From Paramecium sonneborni (taxonomy: Eukaryota; Ciliophora; Oligohymenophorea; Peniculida; Parameciidae), in assembly GCA_905182985.1 (NCBI GenBank), contig CAJJDN010000082.1:186001-250000 (forward strand): a DNA stretch of 64,000 bases. The letters run 5' to 3'. Shown here in pieces: positions 23,819 through 35,082 of the stretch. Each line of letters opens with the position of its first letter. Within the stretch, counting starts at the first letter, position 1. The notes beneath the pieces were generated by a model. The model ran no database searches. It saw nothing but the letters and a program-made list of their open reading frames with translations, and had not been told where the DNA came from. The translations under genes and the position numbers were made by a program.

Positions 23819-24446
23819 TGTCTAATGAGAAAGTTTTACTTAAGAATAATTTGCTAAAAAGCTGTTGTTTAATTAATAAATTAAGTAAATCTATTATTTT
23901 ATGGACCAGAAAATATTGGAAGAGATGATTTAATTCATAGTAATTTTGACTTTAACCTTAAATAGTCTGTTTGAAAGATAAGAAAAGTCCATTTTTAATA
24001 GATTGTTCTTTCAATGCAAATATTATTTAATTCTTATTCATTATGAAATGCGGGATTTTGTTTTATGTGATTTATTAATAGAGACAATCAACCTCCTCTC
24101 CTTTTCTCAGAGAACCATTTGATAAACCTATTTATTAATTAAAGTTGGCAAAAATTACAATTTTTTCAATATATATTATTCAATCAGATTAGGTGTAGAA
24201 TAAGGAAATACTTAAGATTTCTTTAATCTCTAAAATTTGATTTAATTAACTATTCCTAAATTTTGGGTCAACAGTTTTTAGGGAAGACATTTTTTTTGGT
24301 GGAAGATTCATTCCATTATAACTTTAAGAAAAATATAATTTTATTTGTAATATTAAGGTAGTGACACTATTTAGAATTATCAAATTTATGAAAGGGATAA
24401 AAAAGTTCACTATTTAAAATCTAAAATATTGGGCTTTAATTTTTGA
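23819..24446 (+). other. Coding-like plus-strand stretch, unresolved
   Basis: ATG at 23819 opens a frame that continues through plausible 25-nt and 19-nt introns to give a helical Leu/Ile-rich peptide with NIGRDDLIHSNF and MRDFVLCDLLIETINLL. Downstream a frame with KFWVNSFQGRHFFWWK runs to TGA at 24444. The parts could not be joined with certainty. The last 40 bp would overlap the 3' end of the convergent gene. Confidence 0.35.
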
Positions 24447-27400
24447 TCCTCTTAAAAATATGCAGTTTCACAATACATCGATAAATTACTATTCTCTTTA
24501 TCTTATTGAGACTTTCTTGTGTTATATACATATGTCGATAAAGTATTTGCAGTAGGTTTTAGTTTTGGTTCTGATTTAACAGAAAAAATAGATTAATGTT
24601 TGTAACTTTATTTGCTTTGTATATTATTTTATGATCTAACATTAATATTGGGTTTAAATGTTAATTCTTTGTCAACTTCTTATTTTATTTAGTAGATATT
24701 TCTTTTCTTTTTATCTACATGACTTTTCATTCTTTCAAATAAAGATTCATTGTTTTAAATAGATGACTAATCCTTAGTCTTATTAATGGTTGGTTTTTAT
24801 TGACTATCATCAAAAAGAGTTTTTTTTGATTTAGTTGATAACATGTATAAACGATCAAAAGCAGGTTAGACATTAGGAGAAAAATTACAATTAGTATTAA
24901 TTTTGGGTTTGAATGTACACTATTCAAGTTCTTTACTCTCTTTATCAAGTTTTTGAAAAGCTTAAATTTATTATTTTTCCACAGATTCATTATGTAATCT
25001 TTTAAAGACTAGTAAATAGTATATATATATACTATCATCTCCACTTCTATTTAATTATCTATTAGAAATCTAAGGTTTAAATGTGCACTCCTATAATTAT
25101 TTTTATTCTCGATAAGGAGCATAACTTGATTTTAAATTACTTCTTTAGATTGATTCCTAAAATAATCTATCAAAAATTTGAGTTTAAGCTGTTTATCTTT
25201 AAATTAAATTAATATATTTTAATTACTTATTATCAAGAGGTAAGAAGTTAGATATTTATTCTTGTTTATTAATAGATGGAGTAAAAGTGCATTAACTAAT
25301 TTCTTATTTTTGTTTAATTTCTGAAAAGTCATTCTTACTAACTAATTAAGTTCTATAGAGTCTATCAAAAACTTCAATTTCTTTATTTCTAATATTCTCA
25401 ACATTAACTTATGGTTTGAATGTACAATCCTTTAATTCTAATTGTTATTTTTCTTATTCATATTATTCTCTATTTCAGTTATTATATTTATACTTTTTCA
25501 CTTTCTAAACAATTCCTTCCATATAAAGTCTCTCACAAGTATCATTTAAACCCATGTAATTAAATGACTTTTTATTAATTGGTGATTAATATGATTATTA
25601 TTTGTTACATGGAGATTTTTACGAATTTTCAATTTTATTTGGACTGAATTGTATTTTATTTCTTTTTTAAGATTATTGTAATAATTTAAATGGTTAACGA
25701 AGTGCTATTTTATTAATAATTTCTAATAAATTTCCAGGATTCTTTTTTTTAGTTTATTCTAATTTCCAACCATCATATAATCTTAATGCCATATCAAAAG
25801 AATCTGAAGCTGATAGATTCTTTAAATAATCAGAAAGGGAGAATAAAATGTTATTGGTTTAGATCGAATATTTATTAACGATAACACCTATGTCAACTAG
25901 ATAGTCAATAAATAATGGCATTTAATTAAAATTATAATCATTGTATTAGCATATTCATAAACTTTTAACGCCTTAATTCTAAAAATAATTTTCTATCTTT
26001 CTTTCCTTTAAGAAATCTAGCAATTACTTTACAAGCTAAAAACTTTTCAATCTCTTCATCATATTATTATTATTATTTTTATCTATTTTCTTTCAACTTT
26101 TCTATAATTTGTTAAGCATAATGTTCTTTTTTATCTAAATCCTAATTATATTAATATTCCTATTACATCAATCATGTGTAATTATTAATCAATTTTTTCT
26201 GATAATTACTATAATGTTAAACGAGCCAAAGATAATTCTTCTCGTCTTTTTAAATTAACATCAATCATTATTTTTTCTTTCTCTTTTGAATCTTATAATA
26301 ATTTATATAGTTTAGCAGATTCAACATCATTTTCTATTAAATTTTTTTCAAGTTCTTCTCTCATTCCTTCTAACTCTTATTTTCTTTCTTTTGCATTTTT
26401 TGCTCTATAAATAATTTATTTCTTTCTATTCTTTGAATTTTAAATTAAACTACTTTTAGAATCTGTTGTGGTTTTATTATTAATTTATTCTGTTTTCTTT
26501 AAATTTAATTATTTTTCATCATCTTTATTATTATTATTAACTTCTACAATCTTTTTCTCTTCATCTACTTCAAATCCATCTTTATCATATTCATCATCCT
26601 CTTCACTATTTGAAACTAATTATTATTGAATTATTGGTTTCTCTATAATTTATTATTCTTCTACAAAATCATTGTCATATTCATCTTCTTCTTTTTTTAA
26701 ATTCTAAGTAGTTTAAAGTAGCTATAAAGTATTATTTTATTGTCTTAATTATTCCAATTTAACTTATTTTTATTCAATTTCTAATTATTATTATTTTAGA
26801 ATATCTTCTTTTGTTTATTTTGAAGGTATATTTTATATTTTTAATTTTTATAAAAATTATTCCCTATTTCCTTTTTAGATCATTTAGAGTATTTAATTTT
26901 TTTCTTAATACTTCATTGCTTCCTTTATATAAAATTAATCATCAAACTCTTCTTCCCAATCAAAAAGACCAAATACCTCATCTTTAATAGGTTAATCGAA
27001 GGATTTTTAATTCATTTCTTATGTCTTATTAATTAACTTTTAATTTGGTGATTACTTTTTAGAGACTTTAGAACTATTAATTTATTTAGGAAGTTATAAA
27101 TCTGAACCAGAAATGAAAATATTTGAATTAATCACAGGAATTGTTTCAGATATAAATTATTTCCCAAATTTAGTTATTTTTACAGTATTTTTACCTTATA
27201 ATTTCTTATTTGATATAATTTAGGTAGGTTCTTTCTTTTTTTTTAAGTATTTATGTTTTTCTTAAGAAGTCATTAAGTATTTAGTTTAGGCACTCATTGG
27301 TCTTTGTGGAATTAATTTTGGAATTTGATTCTTTTACATTTATTCAAACTTTCTAACATGGTACATATGATCTTTCATTTGATCCATGAATTCTCTTGTA

Positions 27401-27477
27401 TAATTTGGTATCTATTGCTCATCAAAACGTACTTCACTAAAATCAAAATTTAATATAGGTTTCAATAATTGATTCAT
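24407..27477 (-). CDS. Large charged coiled-coil protein with CTFKP-type repeats
   Basis: About 1000 residues. Exon 1 (26167-27477) is 437 uninterrupted codons: a basic N-terminus with RPMSAQTK, then a Glu/Asp/Gln-rich coiled coil. A 25-nt intron follows (26142-26166). Around 25935-25990 the frame changes and my model needs a 32-nt intron plus one more shift, or an indel. The C-terminal half is regular: a motif of type C-T-F-K-P-x-I/V-N occurs five times, each with a nearby F-x-R-L-Y/F, at intervals of roughly 50-90 residues. Further introns of 24 nt are inferred there, one in phase and stop-free. No function is known to me; cytoskeletal role is a guess. Confidence 0.7.
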
Positions 27478-27577
27478 AAATTTATTTTATTTATATTTTT
27501 AAATGTAAAATCATAATAAGTCATTACACATCCTAAATACAATTTATGATTTATATATATAATATTTCATCAATAAT

Positions 27578-28200
27578 TCAAACTTTTAATGCTCCTTCAA
27601 TGTCTTATTCAAAAATCTAAAGTTCTTTATATACCCACATGATATTCTTTCCTATTTTAAATCTATTTTCTAATTCTTAAAATATTTTTATATCAAATTT
27701 TTTTAATTCATTTATGACTAAATTTTCTCTTATAATCTATTACTCTTAAAGAAAATTTTGATATTTCTCTATATCTCTAGCTAAAGATTCTTCCAATTCT
27801 TATATCAGATAGACTCTTCTTATCATTCTTTATCATCTTATCTATGAAATTTTAGTATTCAAAAATTAAGGATTTTTTGCTTGAAATTATTTATTTTCAC
27901 TTTTTATTTCTTTATGCTTCTCCTCAATTGAATTTGTATTGATTATAACACCTCTTTTAAATTTTAAAAGAATTTCTTTAAATTCTTTAATTCCTTTTCC
28001 AAAAGTTTCTATAAATGATATACATTTCTTAACAAAGCCACTGTTATTCTTCTCTGATAATTTGTTTATATCATTATTAATAAGAATTACATAATTATTT
28101 ATTTCTATTAATTCAAAACAATTATTTTTATATTCTTAAATTGTAATTCAATATCCACTTTCTTGATTTTCCTTCTTCTACACTTTAAATTAATCTGATC
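27578..28200 (-). CDS. Coiled-coil hypothetical protein, model incomplete
   Basis: Two helical stretches lie in frame: about 27850-28100 with FGKGIKEFKEILLKF and SIEEKHKEIKSENK, and 27578-27830 with ELEESLARDIEKYQNFLQ and ENRFKIGKNIMWVYK, closing at TGA. A TGA near 27840 separates them in the simple reading and I found no intron that removes it. It lies upstream of the CTFKP-repeat gene on the same strand. It may be a real gene with an atypical intron or a sequence error. Confidence 0.4.
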
Positions 28201-28299
28201 AATTAAAAGTTTTAATAGATTTTGTGGATTCTAAAGTATATTTAATTAGATAAGTTAAGTTTAAGAGAAAGGAAATTAATTTGAGTTATTTTTAGAAAG

Positions 28300-29005
28300 A
28301 TGAAATATCATTAAAAATATTTATAAGGAATAATTGAATCTCAAGATTTGAGAAATGATCAAATAGTATCCATTCTAATTGTAAATGACTGTGATGATAT
28401 CAATCAATATGATTTATTGGAATGCTTTACATTTTACACTAGAACTACCATTAATCAAAATCAAATTACTACAATGATACATGAAAAAAATCTAAATTTT
28501 TAGGTTTGTCAAAAATATAATATCTTTATTTTTACTACAAGAAATAAAGATATTATCACGTCTTAAAAATATAAATCATATAAAATAACATCTTAAAATA
28601 TAATAATTGAAACATAATCTTATTATTAACATTTAGATTATTAAATAAAAATCAAGAAATTAAAATAATTGGAAGAAAAATTAAGAATTATTACGTTAGC
28701 AGATTATTTAATTTACATTCTGTTACAGTATGTCTATCATTGTTATGTAAATTTATTCATCAATTTATCATTTCGTCAAATTGATTATGGATTAACCGAA
28801 TTGATTTTTTGAGGTTTACAAATTAATAAGAGAAATTGATGAAAAAGTAACACTACTTTTACTATTCTATCTTAATGAATAAGTTAAATATATCGGTTTG
28901 ATTCAAAATGGCCCATTAAGAATTATTGTAGATTATTATTCTATAAATATAATTTTATAATATTTGTAGAATAAAATATATTCTTAAAAAAATCTTAATA
29001 TTTGA
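28300..29005 (+). CDS. Hypothetical protein, apparently frameshifted
   Basis: The frame from ATG 28300 runs 170 codons to TGA at 28810-28812. Directly after, a frame one base off continues with EVYKLIREIDEKVTLLL and QNGPLRIIVDYYS to TGA at 29003. The change falls in a run of six T (28805-28810): one T fewer would give a single protein of about 235 residues. The protein begins with a polar mixed region, then a basic helix, then hydrophobic segments. No family is recognised. Confidence 0.55.
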
Positions 29006-29170
29006 TAAGTTTTTAATGTTATTTTGAACAATTAAAAATTAAAATTTGAATATTAGTAATTAATCTAAATGAGCAAAAGCAATTAAACATGGAAATTATT
29101 AAATTTATGTAATAATAAATGAAAAGTAAACAGAATTTTATTTATATATATTATTAAAATTTATTTGGAA

Positions 29171-30810
29171 ATGAATTAACAATTAGATGACTCAAAAGAG
29201 AGTGCTTAATCATAATCTATGGAAAGATACTTATAAGCAGAATCAGTAGGTAATTCTCTCTCTCCTTAGAGATTGGTTTAGACTTAAAGAAATCCTCAAG
29301 TTGGAACATCTATATTAAAATTATAGAATGGAAAATATAGCAATTAATAAAATGTATTCAAAGAAGCTTTAAATAAAAAAAAGACAGAATTACATAAGAA
29401 ATCACAAAAACCTATAGCAGAGATTCCTAAATAAGAAAAATCAATATAAGAAAAATAACCAAAAAGTATTAAAATAATAATCCTTAGAAATGGATAAGGT
29501 ATAATAAAACATAAAATATGTATAAATGAAAGCAGAAGAAGTGAAAAAAAAGAGAGAAGAAGAGAAATAAAAAGAAGAAAAAATGAAATAGAGTAAAGTT
29601 GAACATGCATAAGAAGATGTAGATGAAGGTAATAATAATCAATATCAAATATTAGTATTTTAAGAAACAGTAAATAGATTGTATAATTATGAAAAATAGA
29701 GATTAAAGTAATTAAATAAAATGATGGAAGAGGAAAAAAATAAAGAAAAATAAATTATGAGTGCAAGACCTATGATAAATGAAAAGAGTTGTAAAATGTT
29801 AGAGAGAAAATTAAAACAATTAGTAAATGAAGAGGAAGACTATAAAATGATATATTAATTTAAGGATATAGATATTTAAGTCGATCTATTGCCTAATTTA
29901 CCAAAATTAAAAGATTATCTCTAAATAAAGTATCATATTATTTATATACATATGAATAGTGCTAAAAAGTCAATCACTATTGGATAAGATATATAAATTA
30001 TCAAAGAAGAAGTAATAGTAGAACAAATAGATCCTGCTGAAGATGTATAATATAAATAAGGTTAATGTCATGCAATAGTATAAACTAATGAGATTAAATA
30101 TAAAATTGGAGATACTATCAAAAAATAATAAGAATAATAAGGTACTTAATAATAGTAAACAACTTAATTTGCAACTCAGGATACTCCAAATAAAAAAGTA
30201 TAAAATTAAAGACAAAAACGTTTAGAATTTATGGAAGGTTAAGGATAAAGGATGAAAACTGAATGTTAATATTATGTCCCACTTCATATTCGTTAATAAA
30301 AAGTTATTTAAAAAAAACAGGAATGGGTTAAGTCCTAAATTGAATAAAAAAAGCAAAAGGAGGAAGAATCTATTAGAGCAGAATAAGAATAATGGGAAAA
30401 AGAAAAATAAAAGTGGTCTAAAAAAAAGGATTAAAATAAATCAATGTAATAAGAAATTAATGTTGAAGAATTTGCTAATTCTTAAATAAATTGGTTAGAA
30501 AAAAGAAATGAACATATTTTAACTGAATAAATGAAAAAAGATAAAGACATGCAATCTTAATTAACATTTAAACCATAAATTTAAAAGAGAAATATCGAAA
30601 ATTTTAATAGTGCTAAAGTTGAAGATAGATTACTTGAATATCAATAAAAAAAACAAGAAAATTTATAAAAACTTGAGAATAAATATTTGCCTACCTTCCA
30701 ACCTAATCTTAACTAAAAAACTGTATTAATTATTTAATATTTAGATGTTAACGATGGATTGGGCATCAAAAAGTTTCAATAATACTTCTTTCAATAAATT
30801 ATGGCAATGA
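29171..30810 (+). CDS. Charged coiled-coil protein, TFKP-type C-terminus
   Basis: 531 residues with 22-nt introns near 29460-29485 and 30731-30752; the exon sum divides by three. A further 27-nt stop-free segment near 29625-29652 (GTAATA...ATATTAG) could also be an intron. The protein is dominated by Glu/Lys/Gln helices. Near the C-terminus it has LTFKPQIQKRNIENF and FQPNLNQK, like the repeated motif in the gene at 24407-27477, and it ends MDWASKSFNNTSFNKLWQ. The two look like members of one ciliate family. Function is unknown. Confidence 0.7.
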
Positions 30811-31065
30811 TTGTACATATTTTTATTTCATTTAACTACATATAACCAAATATTTATAAAATCATAATCTAACTAAATAAACAGATTTATAAATAATAAT
30901 AATTATATTATTTTTAGTACTAAGAATTATTGTAAACTTAAATTATAAAAACACAATAAACTAATAAATTTCATCATATATATAAATTTGATGTTATTGA
31001 GGGGGGAGATTTCCAATAATTTTTATTGATTTGAATTTAAGATATTTAGAATAATATTCTCTAGA

Positions 31066-31317
31066 ATGAGGTCCATATTGATAGCCATTATATTGACAAC
31101 TTTTATAGTTAGTGCATGCAAAATATTTTAAGAACATCCATTTCATAAGTAGAAATACTTTAGAAATGAGGAAATTGGCATTGATTTGAAATGTTCTAAT
31201 TACATTAAATTGAATAAAGAAATGGAATCAAAATTGAATTAGAAAGTCTACTCTACTAAACCTGGTAATAAAGAATTGATTGAATTGTTCTATAAATTAT
31301 TAACTATATTAGTTTGA
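31066..31317 (+). CDS. Small secreted or membrane-anchored protein
   Basis: 83 residues, no intron. It begins MRSILIAIILTTFIVSACK, a typical signal peptide. The mature part is basic and polar with one further Cys (LKCSNYIKLNKEM). The C-terminus YKLLTILV is hydrophobic. No family is recognised. The isolated position and small size leave room for a longer gene with introns downstream. Confidence 0.5.
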
Positions 31318-32507
31318 AAAAACAGCTTTTGATAAGCATGAAAATTTATTCATTATAACATTACAGAGATGTTTACTATTCTATTTTAAGATTGAATTAA
31401 ACAGACATGATATAATTTGTAAATTTTGCTTCTTTGTAAAGGCTCTTGATAAATGAGCCTGGATATTATAAATTAAATTTAATTTCTTAATTCTAATGAT
31501 ATAATTATATTAATCAAGTATTATAAATTCATACAAAGAGAATAGATTTTCTTTTTATGATTGCCATTTTCATCCCTTTATAATCTAAATTGAAATATAT
31601 ATTGTTAATCATTTTGATAAAAATTAAAATTATTGAGATGAATGGCAAATATATATGATGGTTCTTTGAAAAATGATATGATAATTCATTTAACTTATTC
31701 AAAAATCTCTAATCGCTCTTAAAATGGAGTCAAAATATCTTTTATTTTCTTAAATACAGGATGAAACATAGTGCCAACAAGTAATGTTCCTTAAGTTTTT
31801 TTGTGATATAGCCAGATTGCATATAAAGTCTTCAATAATGAATATCCTGGAATCCTTTGAAAAATTAAACAATAAATACATGAATAAGACTTCAAATGTT
31901 ATTTATTCTAATAAATATATTGAACTCATTAAAATCCAATATAAAATCCAAGTTGATAATTCTTCTTTTAATTTATAAGCTTAATAAGTCTGCCTAATTG
32001 GATAAATGATACCTGCTATTAAATAAAACAAGCAGCAGTAAATGCAGGCACTCATAATATATATATTAATTATAAATTAATATTAAATTCAATAATGAGA
32101 AGTATAAAATATGCTTGAGAATTTTCAATACAAAACTAAAAACTCTAAAATGATGTCTAAATATAGGAATTTATTAGGAATTAGAAATTTGAATAAAGTA
32201 AATTGTGATTTGTAAAGAATTTCTCAAAGATTTTTAAATAAATACAAAAAGTATAAGCTCATTGTATAAGTTAGGAATAGAAATATGAAAAACTAATGGA
32301 ATGAAAAATAATAATGAAAAGAAGGATGTTTAATATTAGTAAAAAGAAATTATAAGTAAATAGGATGGATTTAAAAAAAGAAATTTATTGATATATATGA
32401 ATCTAAAATTATCTTTATTTAATATTTATGAATTTGTAATAGTAAAATCCTTACATGGTTGTTTTTTTTCTATAGTTTTTCTGAAAATAATAAAAAGGAT
32501 ATAGAGG
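31318..32507. other. Mostly noncoding spacer
   Basis: About 1.2 kb with dense TGA codons. A weak basic frame near 32150-32320 (KYRNLLGIRNLNK) is the only coding-like segment and cannot be joined to anything. No repeats or RNA features were recognised. Confidence 0.4.
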
Positions 32508-32726
32508 ATGGAATTTTATTTAAAAAAAAAGAGTAAAGATGTGACTTGAAATAGTAGAGAGGTTTATAAATTTAAAGTTGATTGGGATAATGAATGCAAT
32601 TCAAAAGTGAATATGATTGAGATTGAGTAGTATAAATGGAGCAATATAAAAGTGAGAGGAATAAATAAAGAGGTTATGAAAATACTAATCAATAATAGTA
32701 ATGGATCTGATTCAAGTCTAAGTTGA
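32508..32726 (+). other. Small coding-like fragment
   Basis: A frame around 32560-32726 reads KFKVDWDNECNSKVNM and NIKVRGINKEVMKILINN before TGA. The 5' part from ATG 32508 is in another frame, and no intron choice made the lengths agree. It may be the 3' exon of a small gene or a remnant. Confidence 0.3.
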
Positions 32727-32945
32727 AAGTAACATTCTTTTCTTTATTCTTGGGTTTCTTAGGAAGTCTTCTTACTATTTAGAAATGACTGCGAACATGA
32801 TGTAGCATTATAATGGAAATAACAACTATTAGAGTGACAATTGCAGCTATGCAATATTTGCTTAAGTGAGGTAATTATTCAGTGTAGTGGTTCCTATATA
32901 TCTACCAAATTAGAAATGGAGATTCCATAAAAATTAATTTATTTT

Positions 32946-33683
32946 ATGAGTGAATTAGAATAATATTAAGAGGACTTAGCTGAAGTTCAAGAATGGTTGA
33001 AGATAGCAAAGAAACCAAATAATATTGAGTATTTGAACAAGAGGATTAAATTCTTAAGTGATTCTATTAAGATACTTCAACCATAAAAAGTTGAGAAGGA
33101 TGAGTAGATTGAGTAAAAGATGCCACCAATAGATGAATTAAAGTTTGAGAAAATAACTAAATATGCATTTGAATAGGAAGAGAATAAAATAAAAATAATT
33201 ATCAATATGGATGGTATAGGAGAATTACCATAAAAGAATATTTAAGTGGAATTTGGAAAGAATTGTTTTGATGTTCGAGTCATAGGCTATAATAATGCCA
33301 ATCATAGGTTTATATATAAATATAATTATTTATAAAGGTTACAAATTAATAAAACATTTGGTGGATTTCTTGATAAAATGAGCAGTTATAAAGTTACCAA
33401 GAATAATATTCATATAACATTAATCATACCTGATCAAACATAATGGACATAGATTAAAACAACAGAAAATATTGTAAAATTTATATATTAATATTAGATT
33501 GATTAAAAGAAAGAATAGAAAGAAAAAAAGAAATATGAAAAAGATGGACAACCTCTAGATGAAAATGTTAAAGGAGTTTTAGGTATGTTGAAGGGATTCT
33601 ATGAAAGTGATGATCCTGAAATGAGAGAAACAGTCAGAGAATTCATGAGATAGACTGCCAATAAGTAAATGTGGAAAAATTGA
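32946..33683 (+). CDS. CACYBP: Calcyclin-binding protein/SIP-like (CS and SGS domains)
   Basis: 245 residues (237 if a 24-nt in-phase intron GTAAAA...ATATTAG is removed). The helical N-terminus (about 1-65) is followed by a CS-type beta domain with VEFGKNCFDVRVIGY and NIHITLII, then an SGS-like C-terminus with VKGVLGMLKGFYESDDPEMRETV, which closely follows the ending of CacyBP/SIP proteins. In animals the protein links Siah1 and Skp1 in a ubiquitin-ligase complex and binds S100 proteins; that role is not shown here. Bases 33118 onward are repeated exactly beyond the gap. Confidence 0.85.
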
Positions 33684-33901
33684 TTTAATATATAAATAAT
33701 AATAAACAATAAATAAATAAATCAATAAATATATCTATATATGACAACTGATTTAGACAATAATCTTTATAAGGAAGATGTTGACTTTTAATATGATCAG
33801 TTAATCCAAGTTAATCAAAGAGACAAACTTCCTTTTCTTAAATAAGATGATTTTATAGGTATTAATTAAGGAGATCATTAGATTATAAAATTAGAGATAC
33901 A
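33118..33901 (+). repeat. 784-bp direct repeat, left copy at scaffold gap
   Basis: This stretch is repeated at 34299-35082 with a constant offset of 1181, and the copy runs exactly up to the N run. It contains the 3' three-quarters of the CacyBP-like gene and the start of the next gene. This is the pattern of two contig ends that overlap but were not merged. Confidence 0.95.
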
Positions 33902-34298
33902 NNNNNNNNNNNNNNNNNNNNNNNNNNNNNNNNNNNNNNNNNNNNNNNNNNNNNNNNNNNNNNNNNNNNNNNNNNNNNNNNNNNNNNNNNNNNNNNNNNN
34001 NNNNNNNNNNNNNNNNNNNNNNNNNNNNNNNNNNNNNNNNNNNNNNNNNNNNNNNNNNNNNNNNNNNNNNNNNNNNNNNNNNNNNNNNNNNNNNNNNNNN
34101 NNNNNNNNNNNNNNNNNNNNNNNNNNNNNNNNNNNNNNNNNNNNNNNNNNNNNNNNNNNNNNNNNNNNNNNNNNNNNNNNNNNNNNNNNNNNNNNNNNNN
34201 NNNNNNNNNNNNNNNNNNNNNNNNNNNNNNNNNNNNNNNNNNNNNNNNNNNNNNNNNNNNNNNNNNNNNNNNNNNNNNNNNNNNNNNNNNNNNNNNNN
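33902..34298. other. Assembly gap (397 N)
   Basis: A run of N only. Because the flanks are identical, the true gap is probably negative, that is, the contigs overlap and no sequence is missing. Confidence 0.97.
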
Positions 34299-35082
34299 AG
34301 ATGCCACCAATAGATGAATTAAAGTTTGAGAAAATAACTAAATATGCATTTGAATAGGAAGAGAATAAAATAAAAATAATTATCAATATGGATGGTATAG
34401 GAGAATTACCATAAAAGAATATTTAAGTGGAATTTGGAAAGAATTGTTTTGATGTTCGAGTCATAGGCTATAATAATGCCAATCATAGGTTTATATATAA
34501 ATATAATTATTTATAAAGGTTACAAATTAATAAAACATTTGGTGGATTTCTTGATAAAATGAGCAGTTATAAAGTTACCAAGAATAATATTCATATAACA
34601 TTAATCATACCTGATCAAACATAATGGACATAGATTAAAACAACAGAAAATATTGTAAAATTTATATATTAATATTAGATTGATTAAAAGAAAGAATAGA
34701 AAGAAAAAAAGAAATATGAAAAAGATGGACAACCTCTAGATGAAAATGTTAAAGGAGTTTTAGGTATGTTGAAGGGATTCTATGAAAGTGATGATCCTGA
34801 AATGAGAGAAACAGTCAGAGAATTCATGAGATAGACTGCCAATAAGTAAATGTGGAAAAATTGATTTAATATATAAATAATAATAAACAATAAATAAATA
34901 AATCAATAAATATATCTATATATGACAACTGATTTAGACAATAATCTTTATAAGGAAGATGTTGACTTTTAATATGATCAGTTAATCCAAGTTAATCAAA
35001 GAGACAAACTTCCTTTTCTTAAATAAGATGATTTTATAGGTATTAATTAAGGAGATCATTAGATTATAAAATTAGAGATACA
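34299..35082 (+). repeat. 784-bp direct repeat, right copy
   Basis: Begins right after the N run and matches 33118-33901. It carries a 5'-truncated CacyBP-like frame (34301-34864) that should not be counted as a second gene. Confidence 0.95.

Noticed and set aside
33883..34386. Open frames across the N run
   Set aside because: They consist of unknown bases and carry no coding evidence.
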